A stretch of DNA of 64,000 nt, taken from Haloarcula marismortui ATCC 43049 (lineage in GTDB: Archaea > Halobacteriota > Halobacteria > Halobacteriales > Haloarculaceae). The stretch spans positions 1-64,000 of the forward strand of contig NC_006394.1 in NCBI RefSeq assembly GCF_000011085.1. The letters are read 5' to 3'. Positions 36,290 to 46,158 of this stretch are shown one piece after another. Numbering within the stretch: the stretch's first letter is position 1; every line of letters begins with the position of its first letter. A program made the translations under genes and the position numbers. The notes below the pieces were generated by a model. The model did no database searches, had not been told where the DNA came from, and worked only from the letters and a program-made list of their open reading frames with translations.

Positions 36290-36487
36290 ATGACTCAGAC
36301 AATCACCGTCGAAGGAATGACCTGTGAACATTGCGAGCAGACCGTCGAAGAGGCACTCGAAGAAGTTGAGGGGGTTACGTCCGCTACTGCGGATCGTGAC
36401 TCAGAATCCGCGACGGTCGAGGGGTCCGCTGAACGGGATGAGCTTGTGACTGTGGTCGAAGACGCTGGATACGATGCCTCTGCGTAA
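36290..36487 (+). CDS. copZ: CopZ-like copper chaperone (HMA domain)
   Basis: A 65-residue HMA protein with [15 protein letters not shown] (CxxC with the extra His typical of copper chaperones). Transfers Cu(I) to CopA. ATG at 36290 is preferred over 36284. Almost identical in the first half to the copZ-like gene at 41764. Confidence 0.9.
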   Translation: MTQTITVEGMTCEHCEQTVEEALEEVEGVTSATADRDSESATVEGSAERDELVTVVEDAGYDASA

Positions 36488-36504
36488 CAAATCCCGATTC
36501 TCGT

Positions 36505-36517
36505 CGAATCGGATTCG
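36505..36517. promoter_or_regulatory. Palindrome before the aconitase gene
   Basis: CGAATC-G-GATTCG, a perfect 6-bp dyad, 42 bases before the aconitase ATG. It shares GAATC with the copper dyads but is otherwise different. Confidence 0.3.
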
Positions 36518-36558
36518 GAGAGGGATTGATACGACTGCCAATCCCAGGTGTAGATACT

Positions 36559-39342
36559 ATGACTGATACACTTCCGTTCGATGCCGTCCGCGAGCTCGAC
36601 GTCGACGGGACGACGTACAAGATGGCCGATCTTCGAGCACTCGAAGAGCAGGGGCTCTGTGACCTCGACACGCTCCCTGTGAGCATCCGTATTCTGCTTG
36701 AGTCGGTGCTCCGGAACGCCGACGGCGAAACTGTTACTGCAGCGGATGTCAAGAATGCTGCTGGCTGGAAGCCAGACGTACCGGACGCAGAGGTTCCGTT
36801 CTCTCCATCACGAGTCGTCCTGCAAGATCTCACCGGTGTACCCGCAGTCGTCGACCTGGCGGCCCTTCGATCCGAGGTCGACCGCAAAGACCGAGATCCC
36901 ACCCTGGTCGAACCGGAGATTCCTATTGATCTCGTGATCGACCACAGCGTCCAGGTCGACTACTTCGACTCCGAGGACGCCTACGAGAAGAACGTCGAAC
37001 TGGAGTACGAGCGAAACGCCGAACGGTATCGCGCGATCAAGTGGGCGCAGAACGCCTTCGAGAACTTCAACGTCGTCCCGCCGGGGACCGGTATCGTCCA
37101 CCAGGTGAATCTCGAACATCTGGGTCGGGTCGTCCACGCCCGCGAGCAAGACGGCGAGAACTGGCTCCTGCCGGACACGCTCGTCGGCACGGACAGCCAC
37201 ACCCCGATGATCGGTGGCATCGGTGTGGTCGGTTGGGGCGTCGGCGGCATCGAAGCGGAAGCGGCGATGCTCGGTCAACCGGTCACGATGAAACTCCCCG
37301 AGGTCGTCGGCGTCCGTCTCGAAGGCGAATTACCCGAGGGCGCGACGGCTACGGATCTCGTGCTCCACATCACCGAACGACTCCGCGAGGTCGGCGTCGT
37401 CGACCGGTTCGTGGAGTTCTTCGGTCCCGGTGTGGAGAATCTCACAGTCCCCGACCGGGCCACGATCGCCAATATGGCGCCCGAACAGGGCTCGACGATC
37501 AGTATGTTCCCGGTCGACGAGCAGACGCTCGAGTATCTCGAACTCACCGGGCGTGATCCCGACCACGTCGACCTCGTTCGCGAGTACCTCGAAGCCCAAG
37601 GGCTGTTCGGGGAACAGGAACCAGAATATACTGAGGTCGTCGAGTTCGACCTCTCGACAGTCGAACCGAGTCTGGCCGGACACAAGCGGCCACAGGACCG
37701 GATTCCGATGGGGGACGTGAAACAGAGCTTCCGGGGACTTCTCCACGGGGAGTTCGAGGACGACCTCGATGATGTCGACGAGGACGCCTTGCAGCGGTGG
37801 CTCGGTGAGGGTGGTGCAGCTGATGCGGAGACCGACGGTGGCGTTCAGGTCGAACCCGAATCGGAACTGCACCCGTTAACCAAACGTGTCGAGGTCGACC
37901 TCGACGGTGAGACGGTCGAAATCGGACACGGAGACGTCCTCGTCAGCGCCATCACGAGCTGTACGAACACGTCGAACCCGTCGGTGATGATCGCTGCTGG
38001 ACTGCTCGCCCAGAACGCCGTCGAGAAAGGCCTAGACGTCCCGCCGTACGTCAAGACGAGTCTCGCACCGGGTAGCCGTGTCGTCACGCAGTATCTCGAA
38101 GAATCGGGGCTGCTTCCGTATCTCGAAGAGCTCGGGTACGCCGTCGTCGGCTACGGCTGTACCACCTGTATCGGTAACGCTGGGCCGCTTCCCGATCCCA
38201 TCGAGCAGGCAATCGACGACCACGACCTCTGGACGACGAGCGTTCTCTCCGGGAACCGGAACTTCGAGGCGCGTATCCACCCGAAGATCCGCGCGAACTA
38301 CCTCGCGAGCCCGCCGCTCGTCGTCGCCTACGGGCTCGCAGGGCGGATGGACATCGATCTCGAACACGAGCCGCTGGGCACTGACGATGAGGGTAACCCA
38401 GTCTATCTGGCGGACATCTGGCCGGACGCAGCGGACGTGCAGGCCGCAATCCACGAGAACGTCTCTCCGGAGATGTTCGAGGAGAAGTACGCCTCCGTGT
38501 TCGAGGGCGATGAGCGATGGGCTGCTCTCGACGCGCCCACGGGTGACGTCTACGAGTGGGATGAGGACTCGACATACATCCGTGAACCGCCGTTCTTCAA
38601 GGACTTCCCGGTAGAGAAACCCGGCGTCGCCGATATCGAGGACGCACGCTGTCTACTGACGCTCGGCGATACCGTTACGACCGACCACATCAGTCCAGCC
38701 GGCCCGTTCGGTCCCGACCTCCCCGCAGGTCAGTGGCTGCTCGATCACGGTGTCGAGCCACACGAGTTCAACACCTACGGCGCACGTCGGGGCAATCACG
38801 AGGTGATGATGCGGGGGACGTTCGCCAACGTCCGAATCGAGAACGAGATGCTCGACGACGTCGAGGGTGGCTACACGATCCACCACCCGACCGACGAACA
38901 AACCACGGTGTTCGAAGCCAGTCGCCGCTATCGGGACGAGGGGATACCGCTCGTCGTGATGGCTGGCGAGGAGTTCGGAACTGGGTCTAGCCGGGACTGG
39001 GCGGCGAAAGGAACGGACCTGCTCGGTGTCCGCGCAACCATCGCCGAGAGTTACGAGCGCATCTACCGCGACAACCTCGTCGGCATGGGTGTGCTTCCCC
39101 TGCAGTTCGATGATGGCGACTCGTGGGAATCTCTCGGTCTGGATGGGTCGGAGGTCTTCACGATCCACGGCCTCGATGACGGGCTCGACGTGATGGACGA
39201 ACTGACCGTTATCGCCGAGCGTGCGGACGGGTCGACTGTCGAGTTCCCGGTCACAGCACAGGTCGGCACGCCGGCCGCCGTAACCTATATCGAACACGGC
39301 GGAATCCTCCACTACGTCCTCAGACGCCTCCTCAGACAGTAA
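36559..39342 (+). CDS. acnA: Aconitate hydratase
   Basis: A 927-residue AcnA-type aconitase. The [4Fe-4S] ligands are visible: C in SAITSCTNTSNPSV and the pair in GYGCTTCIGNAG. The swivelling domain has GSSRDWAAKGTDLLGVRATIAESYERIYRDNL. It interconverts citrate and isocitrate. Its iron-sulfur cluster is a known target of copper, so its place inside a copper cluster is notable. ATG at 36559. Confidence 0.93.
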   Translation: MTDTLPFDAVRELDVDGTTYKMADLRALEEQGLCDLDTLPVSIRILLESVLRNADGETVTAADVKNAAGWKPDVPDAEVPFSPSRVVLQDLTGVPAVVDLAALRSEVDRKDRDPTLVEPEIPIDLVIDHSVQVDYFDSEDAYEKNVELEYERNAERYRAIKWAQNAFENFNVVPPGTGIVHQVNLEHLGRVVHAREQDGENWLLPDTLVGTDSHTPMIGGIGVVGWGVGGIEAEAAMLGQPVTMKLPEVVGVRLEGELPEGATATDLVLHITERLREVGVVDRFVEFFGPGVENLTVPDRATIANMAPEQGSTISMFPVDEQTLEYLELTGRDPDHVDLVREYLEAQGLFGEQEPEYTEVVEFDLSTVEPSLAGHKRPQDRIPMGDVKQSFRGLLHGEFEDDLDDVDEDALQRWLGEGGAADAETDGGVQVEPESELHPLTKRVEVDLDGETVEIGHGDVLVSAITSCTNTSNPSVMIAAGLLAQNAVEKGLDVPPYVKTSLAPGSRVVTQYLEESGLLPYLEELGYAVVGYGCTTCIGNAGPLPDPIEQAIDDHDLWTTSVLSGNRNFEARIHPKIRANYLASPPLVVAYGLAGRMDIDLEHEPLGTDDEGNPVYLADIWPDAADVQAAIHENVSPEMFEEKYASVFEGDERWAALDAPTGDVYEWDEDSTYIREPPFFKDFPVEKPGVADIEDARCLLTLGDTVTTDHISPAGPFGPDLPAGQWLLDHGVEPHEFNTYGARRGNHEVMMRGTFANVRIENEMLDDVEGGYTIHHPTDEQTTVFEASRRYRDEGIPLVVMAGEEFGTGSSRDWAAKGTDLLGVRATIAESYERIYRDNLVGMGVLPLQFDDGDSWESLGLDGSEVFTIHGLDDGLDVMDELTVIAERADGSTVEFPVTAQVGTPAAVTYIEHGGILHYVLRRLLRQ

Positions 39343-39353
39343 CACCAACGCGG

Positions 39354-39752
39354 TCAGAAACGATCGTCGTCGGACACCAGGCGGGCGCGACGGTGATCAA
39401 ACTCCTCGTCGTCGATTTCGCCACGAGCGTACCGTTCTTGGAGAACAGCGAGTGCGCTGTCATCAGTATGGCCGTCCGTAGGGGACCGCGTTGTCAGCCA
39501 GTAAACGGCGTAGACTGGGAGGGCGATCAGAAGTGCCATCCACAGGAGCCCGAACAGTATCATCCCCCAGCCCCAGCCACCCCAGCCGGCTATGTGGCCG
39601 CTGTTCCACATGCCGTCGTGCCAGCTCCACATCATTGATTCTGGGACGGTCGCGTGCGTTAGCGCCATTCCGGCGACGACGGCCAGAGTCAGTGCCCCAA
39701 CGACGATGAATCCCAGAGAACGAATCCCGCGTGCTTGAATTGGATTTTGCAT
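39354..39752 (-). CDS. SHOCT-domain membrane protein
   Basis: A 132-residue protein with TM helices (about 12-31 and 62-86) separated by a Met/Trp/His loop (SMMWSWHDGMWNSGHIAG), and a C-terminal SHOCT (LAVLQERYARGEIDDEEFDHRRARL). Third stand-alone SHOCT protein in the window. It converges on the aconitase gene and follows the DoxX gene on the same strand. Confidence 0.75.
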   Translation of the reverse strand: MQNPIQARGIRSLGFIVVGALTLAVVAGMALTHATVPESMMWSWHDGMWNSGHIAGWGGWGWGMILFGLLWMALLIALPVYAVYWLTTRSPTDGHTDDSALAVLQERYARGEIDDEEFDHRRARLVSDDDRF

Positions 39753-39780
39753 TGTTGTACTCCCAACGGTCTCGGCGTGG

Positions 39781-40341
39781 TTAGCCGAGGATGTATTCGA
39801 GGGCGGGGTAGCGCTCGACGAGCGTCTCGCCGCCGACGTCGTAGTTCTCGATGTACTGGTCGAGGCCCAGGATGCGGCCCGCGGCGAACGCGGCGACCGC
39901 GAGGAACACGAGCATGTACGCGAAGTCCCCGTTGATGAACCCGTGACCCATGTCCCAGTTGCCGAAGTAGAACATGAGCATCATCAGCGCGCCGAAGAAC
40001 GCCGCGAGGCGGACGAACGCGCCGACGAGGAGGCCGAGGCCGATGAACAGCTCGCCGTACGGCACGGCGACGTTCGCGAACTCGACAAACCACGGCGTCG
40101 AACCCATCCACGCGAACAGGCCCGCCAGCGGGTTGCCGTTCGTCGCCGCAACGTTCGAGAGGTAGCCGCCGGCCGCGAACTCGCCGGTGATCTTCGTGAA
40201 GCCGGAGTACGCGAACGCGTAGCCCATCATGAGACGGAGCGCCAGCACGAACCACGCGCTGAGGCTGTGGACTTTCCCGCCGACGGTCAGGCCGCCGACT
40301 CTGCTCTCAAGCTGGTTCATGCCGGAGTCGAGTGTGGACAT
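39781..40341 (-). CDS. doxX: DoxX-family membrane protein
   Basis: A 186-residue DoxX paralogue (VLALRLMMGYAFAYSGFTKITGEF, PYGELFIGLGLLVGAFVRLAAFFGALMMLMFYFGNW) with four TM helices. Same family as the gene at 29567. Followed on the same strand by the SHOCT protein, 28 bases apart. Confidence 0.82.
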   Translation of the reverse strand: MSTLDSGMNQLESRVGGLTVGGKVHSLSAWFVLALRLMMGYAFAYSGFTKITGEFAAGGYLSNVAATNGNPLAGLFAWMGSTPWFVEFANVAVPYGELFIGLGLLVGAFVRLAAFFGALMMLMFYFGNWDMGHGFINGDFAYMLVFLAVAAFAAGRILGLDQYIENYDVGGETLVERYPALEYILG

Positions 40342-40455
40342 AATTATTGCACCTTCAACTATCAGTAGGCGGGTAGAGACGATATAATAGCGAGCCGGCG
40401 TTCTGAGTCAGAAAACCGGCGGGCTATATTACCCTCCTGTAGCGAGTACGGACGT

Positions 40456-40806
40456 GTGACTGAGGAGGCCGACCCGTCGGACATCTTCGCCACACTCGAC
40501 GACGAGTACGCCCGCAACATCCTCGTGGCGACGAAGACCGACCGACTCTCCGCGAAGGAGCTCAGCGAGGAATGCGATATGTCACGCCCGACCGTCTCGC
40601 GGCGTGTCACCCGCCTCGTCGAGCAGGGCCTCCTCGAGGAGTACACGCACGTCGACCCCGGCGGACGGCACTACAGCGAGTACGAGGCGCGACTCGAGCG
40701 TGTCGAAGTACTCCTCCAAGCAGAGGGCTTCGACGTGCAGATCGATGTTCGGCCGGACCCCGCCGACCGGATTACGTCCATCTTCGAGGAAATGCGGGGA
40801 GACTGA
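40456..40806 (+). CDS. Winged-helix regulator of the DUF7521 pair
   Basis: A 116-residue ArsR-like winged helix (FATLDDEYARNILVATK, LSAKELSEECDMSRPTVSRRVTRLVEQGLL). GTG start. It precedes the DUF7521 membrane gene by three bases and would regulate it. The same two-gene arrangement recurs at 58792-59444. Confidence 0.72.
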   Translation: MTEEADPSDIFATLDDEYARNILVATKTDRLSAKELSEECDMSRPTVSRRVTRLVEQGLLEEYTHVDPGGRHYSEYEARLERVEVLLQAEGFDVQIDVRPDPADRITSIFEEMRGD

Positions 40807-40809
40807 CTC

Positions 40810-41085
40810 ATGGAACACACGTTATTCGTCATCGGCAAGCTGTTCACGACCGCCCTGGCGCTGGTGATCGCCTACCAGGCCTATCGCGGATACCAACGGC
40901 ATCACACGCAGTTACTCCTGTACGTCGCGGCTGGCTTCGCGCTGGTCGGGCTCGGCGGCCTCCTCGAGGGCGTGCTCTTCGAACTCCTCCAAGTGTCGAT
41001 TTTCGAAGCAGGATTCGTCGCAGCACTCGTCACCGCCGCCGGGATGCTGTCGATCCTCTACGCCCTGTATGCCCCGAACCCCTGA
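40810..41085 (+). CDS. DUF7521-like small membrane protein
   Basis: A 91-residue protein with three TM helices (IGKLFTTALALVIAYQAYRGY, LLLYVAAGFALVGLGGL, FVAALVTAAGMLSILYALYAP). Paired with the winged-helix gene. Paralogue of 59166. Function unknown. Confidence 0.72.
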   Translation: MEHTLFVIGKLFTTALALVIAYQAYRGYQRHHTQLLLYVAAGFALVGLGGLLEGVLFELLQVSIFEAGFVAALVTAAGMLSILYALYAPNP

Positions 41086-41222
41086 GGATTCGGGACGTTC
41101 ATTCGAGAAGCGGCCTCTGGGCGTTGTTCCTCATTCGAAGTCGCTATTGTTCGGATTCCCCTTATTCTCACCAGTGTAGGGTCGCAGCGGGAATTATGTC
41201 CGTACCGGTCGTACAGTATCGT

Positions 41223-41618
41223 ATGATTCGAACACTCGTGGGTGTCCTTGGCGCTCTCTCAGCGCTGTTCCCGGACAAAATCGTCAGTCTCTTCGAGAAA
41301 CTTGCGATTGCGAATCGAAGCGGGGGAACAGTGAGAGGGTGGGTCCGCCCAGCTATCCGGTCTGAGGGCGTTCTGATAGCTGCGATTTCCCTCCTCAATG
41401 GGCGAGCATACGCGTGGCTGATGAATCTTACCGGTGTGTTCGGCGCTATCGTCTTCCTGTTTCCCGATCTGTATCGAAGATTTGCCACCACGTTCCTGTA
41501 CGAGCGTCCGGAGTCGGTCGAATGGAACGAGCGATTCCGCTCGGGTATTCGGGCTATCGGCGCACTATACGTCTTTTTAGCGGCGAAGACGTATCTGGAG
41601 CGCCACAACGGTACCTGA
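41223..41618 (+). CDS. Small membrane protein
   Basis: A 131-residue protein with two to three TM segments (TLVGVLGALSALFPDKIVSLF, AYAWLMNLTGVFGAIVFLFP, AIGALYVFLAAKTYLERH). ATG at 41223. The longer frame upstream shows no homologous features. No family named. Confidence 0.6.
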   Translation: MIRTLVGVLGALSALFPDKIVSLFEKLAIANRSGGTVRGWVRPAIRSEGVLIAAISLLNGRAYAWLMNLTGVFGAIVFLFPDLYRRFATTFLYERPESVEWNERFRSGIRAIGALYVFLAAKTYLERHNGT

Positions 41619-41678
41619 GTCTTCCCGCATCGTCAGTTGCTGAATCTGAAATTTGGTTCGTTTCGGCTGCACGTATCA

Positions 41679-41692
41679 CTTGGAATCTAAAG
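41679..41692 (+). promoter_or_regulatory. Putative copper dyad upstream of the second HMA gene
   Basis: CTTGGAATCTAAAG, about 75 bases before the HMA ATG at 41764. One of the closest matches to the copA dyad. Confidence 0.5.
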
Positions 41693-41763
41693 TTTGACCC
41701 CCAAGAGACCAGTATAATCGAAGGGGAAATCCGCTAAAGAGAGGGAGCCGTATGTACCTCTGT

Positions 41764-41961
41764 ATGACGACGACCATCACCGTGGAAGGAATGTCGTGCG
41801 GTCACTGTGAGCAGACGGTCGAAGAGGCCCTCGAAGAGGTATCCGGCGTGACTGACGTGACCGTCGACAGGGAGAGCGAACAGGCGAGCGTCGATGGTGA
41901 GGCAAATGTCACAGCTCTCGTGGAGGCCGTCGAAGACGCCGGGTACACCGCTTACGCCTGA
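41764..41961 (+). CDS. copZ: CopZ-like copper chaperone (HMA domain)
   Basis: A 65-residue HMA protein with [18 protein letters not shown]. Paralogue of the one at 36290. It precedes the CopB ATPase by 131 bases and likely feeds it. ATG at 41764 is preferred over 41752. Confidence 0.9.
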   Translation: MTTTITVEGMSCGHCEQTVEEALEEVSGVTDVTVDRESEQASVDGEANVTALVEAVEDAGYTAYA

Positions 41962-42092
41962 GAATCGCGCGGACCACTCCGAGACAACGGCCAACCGTTG
42001 TCTTTGAAGCTTCGCTACGCTGGTCCTGCTGTACAGTTCAGTGGGGAAGATTCAGGGGGCCAGCGGATCCACCTCTACAGAGAATATGGGCT

Positions 42093-44375
42093 ATGGACGA
42101 CCACAAAGATACAAATGAGAATCTCCCTGGAGGGGAACACCAGCAGGACGACAGCAGTCACCAGCACGAACACGGCGAGCAGGATGAATCGGACGCCGAG
42201 TCGGACGAGCAGCGGGTAGAACAGGACCTACTGGAAGAAGAGGCACACCCTGCTGCGGAGAGTGAGACAGTGCTCGACGAGCAGCACGAGCACGCTGGAC
42301 ACGAGGGCGAAGGACACGACCACGGTTCCCATGAGGGCCACGGTGAGGGGCATGGCGGGATGCACAAGGGCCACGAGCAGATGTTCCGCCGGCGCTTCTT
42401 CGTCTCGACGCTCCTGTCGATCCCAGTCCTGCTATACAGCGAAATGCTGCAGGAGTGGCTCGGGTTCTCCGTCCCCGCGTTCCCGGGCAGCGAGTGGATC
42501 AACCCCGTCTTCGCGGTCATCGTCTTCGCGTACGGTGGGATGCCGTTCCTCCAGATGGCGGTACCGGAGCTGAAAGATCGGTCGCCGGGGATGATGACGC
42601 TCATCTCGATGGCGATCACCGTCGCGTTCGTCTACAGCCTCGCGAGCGTGGTCTTCCCGACGCAGTCGGCGTTCTTCTGGGAACTCGTCACCCTGATCGA
42701 CATTATGCTGCTGGGGCACTGGATCGAGATGCGGTCGGTGCGACGGGCCTCGAGTGCGGTCGACGAACTGGCGAAGCTGATGCCGGACACCGCCGAGCGG
42801 ATTACCGACGGCGGCGACACTGAGGAGGTCCCGGTGAGTGAACTCTCCGAGGGCGACCTCGTACTCGTCCGGCCGGGTGCGAGTGTCCCTGCTGACGGCG
42901 TCGTCGAAGAGGGAGACTCCGACGTCAACGAGTCCATGATCACGGGCGAATCGAAACCGGTCTCGAAAGACCCCGGCGACGAGGTCATCGGTGGGACGAT
43001 CAACGGCGACGGCAGCCTCCGCGTGCGCGTCGGTGCGACGGGCGAGGAGACGACGCTCGCGGGAATCATGCGCCTCGTCGAGGAAGCCCAGCAGAGCAAA
43101 TCCAAGACACAGGTACTGGCCGACAGAGCGGCAGGCTGGCTGTTCTACGTCGCCCTCGCGGCGGCAGTCGTGACAGCAATCGCGTGGACGCTCGCGGTCT
43201 CATTCGACGCAACGGTCATCGAGCGCGTCGTCACAGTGCTCGTCATCGCCTGCCCGCACGCACTCGGGCTCGCCATCCCCCTAGTGGTCGCAATCAACAC
43301 GTCATTGGCGGCTCGCAACGGGATGCTGGTCCGGGACCGTATCGCGATGGAGGAGGCGCGGAACCTGGACGCCATCATCTTCGACAAGACGGGGACGCTC
43401 ACCGAAGGCGAACACGGCGTCGTCGACATGGCGACCGTCGAGGGCGTGGAAGAAGACGACGCTCTCGCGCTGGCAGCAGCCGTCGAAAGCGACTCCGAAC
43501 ACATGATCGCGCGAGCCATACGCGAGGCCGCCGACGAGCAGGACCTCACCGCACCTGACGCGACCGACTTCGAGGCGATCAAAGGCCGAGGCGTCCGTGC
43601 GAACGTCGACGGAAATGAGGTGTACGTCGGCGGGCCAAACCTGTTAACCCAACTCGATAGCGAGATACCCGACCATCTCCGCCGCTTCGCTGACGAGGCG
43701 GGACAGAACGCTCAGACGGTGGTATACCTTGTTCGTGAAGGCGAGCTGATTGCCGCGTTCGCGATGGCTGACGTAATCCGTGAGGAGAGTTTCCGTGTCG
43801 TCGATACCCTCCACGATCTGGGCATCGAGGTGGCGATGTTGACTGGGGACTCCCAGGATGTCGCCAACGCTGTCGCCGACGAACTGGGCATCGACACGGT
43901 GTTCGCGGAGGTCCTCCCCGAAGACAAGGACGAGAAAGTTCAGGAGCTTCAGGACCAGGGCAAGCTCGTCGGGATGGTCGGCGACGGGGTGAACGACGCG
44001 CCGGCGCTGACGCGGGCCGACGTCGGTATCGCGATCGGGAGCGGCACCGACGTCGCCGTCCAGTCGGCCGACGTCATCCTCGTCCAGAACAACCCGATGG
44101 ACGTCGTTCGGCTCGTGAAACTCAGTAAGGCGAGCTACCGGAAGATGCAGGAGAACATCGTCTGGGCGGCCGGCTACAACGTGTTCGCAATTCCGCTCGC
44201 AGCAGGCGTCTTGGCACCGATCGGGATTCTGCTCTCCCCCGCTGTGGGTGCGCTCCTGATGTCGTTGAGTACAGTAATCGTCGCGATCAACGCTCAGCTG
44301 CTCCGCCGCGTGGACCTGTCCATCCCCGAGCTTCCAAGCGGGACACCAGCGACTGACGCACAACCTGCAGACTGA
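42093..44375 (+). CDS. copB: CopB-type copper ATPase (CPH)
   Basis: A 760-residue P1B-3-type ATPase. The N-terminus is very rich in His, Asp and Glu and lacks an HMA domain. TGES, C387-P-H389, [10 protein letters not shown] and GDGVNDAP are visible. CPH pumps of this type export Cu(I)/Cu(II) or Ag(I). It is the second copper ATPase in the window and follows a copZ-like gene with the copper dyad. Confidence 0.93.
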   Translation: MDDHKDTNENLPGGEHQQDDSSHQHEHGEQDESDAESDEQRVEQDLLEEEAHPAAESETVLDEQHEHAGHEGEGHDHGSHEGHGEGHGGMHKGHEQMFRRRFFVSTLLSIPVLLYSEMLQEWLGFSVPAFPGSEWINPVFAVIVFAYGGMPFLQMAVPELKDRSPGMMTLISMAITVAFVYSLASVVFPTQSAFFWELVTLIDIMLLGHWIEMRSVRRASSAVDELAKLMPDTAERITDGGDTEEVPVSELSEGDLVLVRPGASVPADGVVEEGDSDVNESMITGESKPVSKDPGDEVIGGTINGDGSLRVRVGATGEETTLAGIMRLVEEAQQSKSKTQVLADRAAGWLFYVALAAAVVTAIAWTLAVSFDATVIERVVTVLVIACPHALGLAIPLVVAINTSLAARNGMLVRDRIAMEEARNLDAIIFDKTGTLTEGEHGVVDMATVEGVEEDDALALAAAVESDSEHMIARAIREAADEQDLTAPDATDFEAIKGRGVRANVDGNEVYVGGPNLLTQLDSEIPDHLRRFADEAGQNAQTVVYLVREGELIAAFAMADVIREESFRVVDTLHDLGIEVAMLTGDSQDVANAVADELGIDTVFAEVLPEDKDEKVQELQDQGKLVGMVGDGVNDAPALTRADVGIAIGSGTDVAVQSADVILVQNNPMDVVRLVKLSKASYRKMQENIVWAAGYNVFAIPLAAGVLAPIGILLSPAVGALLMSLSTVIVAINAQLLRRVDLSIPELPSGTPATDAQPAD

Positions 44376-44591
44376 AACGCTCCCGATCGCTTCGGAGCTT
44401 CTTTCAATTGAGTTCGGTTGATGGACAGCAAATGGCGACACTGCGTGATTTCGGTGGGTATCGCTATGCAGTCACCGATTCCACAGTTTTCCCGAGGGAT
44501 ACGTAGTTTGGTATACACAGACGCTTCCTCTGATGGACTACATTGTTGCACCAGCACTAGGTTTATACCGCTTGACGGACTTCTTTCCACC

Positions 44592-44696
44592 ATGAGCCTC
44601 GAAGAGACAGTTGACTACCTCGCCGAGGAACTCGACCTCGAGCGAAGTGAACACGTTCGCGAGGTCGGACAGTCGGTCGCCGAGCTTCGCGACTGA
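44592..44696 (+). CDS. 34-residue acidic small protein
   Basis: ATG at 44592, preceded by TTTATAC about 20 bases earlier, a good leaderless TATA spacing. The 34 residues (MSLEETVDYLAEELDLERS, then HVREVGQSVAELRD) form an amphipathic acidic helix pair. It ends against the convergent Doc-like gene. Could be an antitoxin or a regulatory peptide; function unknown. Confidence 0.5.
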   Translation: MSLEETVDYLAEELDLERSEHVREVGQSVAELRD

Positions 44697-45584
44697 TCAG
44701 AACATTTCTCTGAAGTCCCGTTCGACCAGTCCGTTCTCCAGATACGTGAGGAACTCTTGTTTCGTTGGTCCTTGACGGTCAAGTAGATCGTCCCGTCCTG
44801 CTCGTTCGAGAACTGCCTGCGCGAAGTCCGTACAGTGAGATTCGTGCTGCCCAGCATACTCTGTGAGGGCTTCTCTCCAGTGCATATCCAGCTCGAACTC
44901 GGCTAATCGGATTTGGATCCCGTCTTTCCGTTCGACGACGTCGACGTCCAAGTCTTCGAGTTGCTTGAAACGGAGGTTGTTCCGGCGGACAGTAATGAGC
45001 CGTTTGGAATCGACGATATAGGGATCGACCCACTCTCGCCAGGAATCGTCGTCGACGTGCGTTCGTGGCATCTCAAAATCCGGGTCCACACTCTCAATAC
45101 AGAACTGCAGCATCGCGATGCCAGTTCGATGATTCGCATTCGGGAGGGAATGTCGGAGGATCAAATTCGACATCACCTCTCCAGCGACGGTCGGAAGCGG
45201 TGCTTCCCAGGAGACGTGATCGAGTGCCTGCTGGATCTTTTGTGGTTCGAACTCCTTGTAGAGCCGGAACTCATCCTCATCTCGAACATCGACCGCGGCT
45301 TCGAGCAACTCTACTAATCGGAATGCGACAACCTGCCCAGCACGGGGGAGGTCACGAATACGATCGCTCAGCCATTCCTGATCAAAGTCGATATCTTGCG
45401 CTGATTCGATCTCTGAATCGCCTTCATAGAGCACATAGACCGGAGCTTCGAAGGGGTACCCGATGAGCTTTGTCGACTCGTCGGATTGCTCTTGCTGAGA
45501 CCGGATCTCTGCTACCGATGCCGAGCTATATTTGAGTGAGAAATTCTCGGCCTGTGGGTGATGATAGAAGACGAGCCGAGCCAT
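44697..45584 (-). CDS. Fic/Doc-like protein
   Basis: A 295-residue protein. The Fic-type loop is LRHSLPNANHRTGIAML (H145 and NANHRTG 149-155), close to the Doc/Fic HxFx(N/D)xNxR motif but with Leu-Pro where Phe-x is usual. Fic proteins transfer AMP or phosphate to proteins; Doc toxins phosphorylate EF-Tu. The N-terminal half looks like a separate acidic domain. The 34-residue gene immediately convergent is a possible antitoxin partner. Fic assignment is from the motif alone. Confidence 0.62.
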   Translation of the reverse strand: MARLVFYHHPQAENFSLKYSSASVAEIRSQQEQSDESTKLIGYPFEAPVYVLYEGDSEIESAQDIDFDQEWLSDRIRDLPRAGQVVAFRLVELLEAAVDVRDEDEFRLYKEFEPQKIQQALDHVSWEAPLPTVAGEVMSNLILRHSLPNANHRTGIAMLQFCIESVDPDFEMPRTHVDDDSWREWVDPYIVDSKRLITVRRNNLRFKQLEDLDVDVVERKDGIQIRLAEFELDMHWREALTEYAGQHESHCTDFAQAVLERAGRDDLLDRQGPTKQEFLTYLENGLVERDFREMF

Positions 45585-45652
45585 CTCAATGCGTATTCGT
45601 GGGAAGTGGGTAAAGCAGTCCCGCTTTGATATTGAGTTCTACTCGCCTGGTT

Positions 45653-45949
45653 CTACGACGTAGTGGGTGCGTTCACGTCCTCTAAATACTGGCTTTCCCA
45701 CTCACGTCGCGCCTCGATCTCCCGCACTCCGCGTTGTGTGACCGTGTACACGTTCGTCCGTTTGTCGAGTTCACCTTTCTCCAGGAGGCCTTTGCCGACG
45801 AGGTCGTCGAGGTTTGGATAGAGCCGCCCATGATTGATCTCTTGTTCGTAGTAGTCGTCGAGTTCGGCCTTTACTGCGAGCCCGTGTGGTTCCTCGAGCC
45901 CGGCGATAACGTACAAGACGTCCCGCTGGAACCCGGTTAGATCGTGCAT
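45653..45949 (-). CDS. PadR-family regulator
   Basis: A 98-residue PadR winged helix (DLTGFQRDVLYVIAGLEE, GLAVKAELDDYYEQEINHGRLYPNLDDLVGKGLLEKG). Haloarchaea use many such small regulators. Target unknown; the divergent P1B ATPase is a candidate. Confidence 0.85.
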   Translation of the reverse strand: MHDLTGFQRDVLYVIAGLEEPHGLAVKAELDDYYEQEINHGRLYPNLDDLVGKGLLEKGELDKRTNVYTVTQRGVREIEARREWESQYLEDVNAPTTS

Positions 45950-46158
45950 CCGTCTGCTCCCTATTTTTGAGGGATGGCATATGTTCTCTCTGGTACTCAG
46001 AAGCAGAGCTTCGGATCGAGGATATCTACCAGTACACTCGTCTCCAAACAGCGCTTAATACCCATGCCTCTGTATCACCGGTAATGGCGCTTCGGCCGAG
46101 GTCGCCGTTGAGGTTCCATGGCTGTGCTCGGTCAGCTGTCAGCCGGTGGTAATCAATT

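Noticed and set aside
38032-38454. Frames antisense to aconitase
   Set aside because: Reverse-strand shadows of a strongly conserved aconitase sequence.
24488-44530. Similar GTATACACA...CGCTTC strings near 24489 and 44512
   Set aside because: Only about 15 bases match with one gap, no flanking similarity, and no related genes downstream; probably chance.
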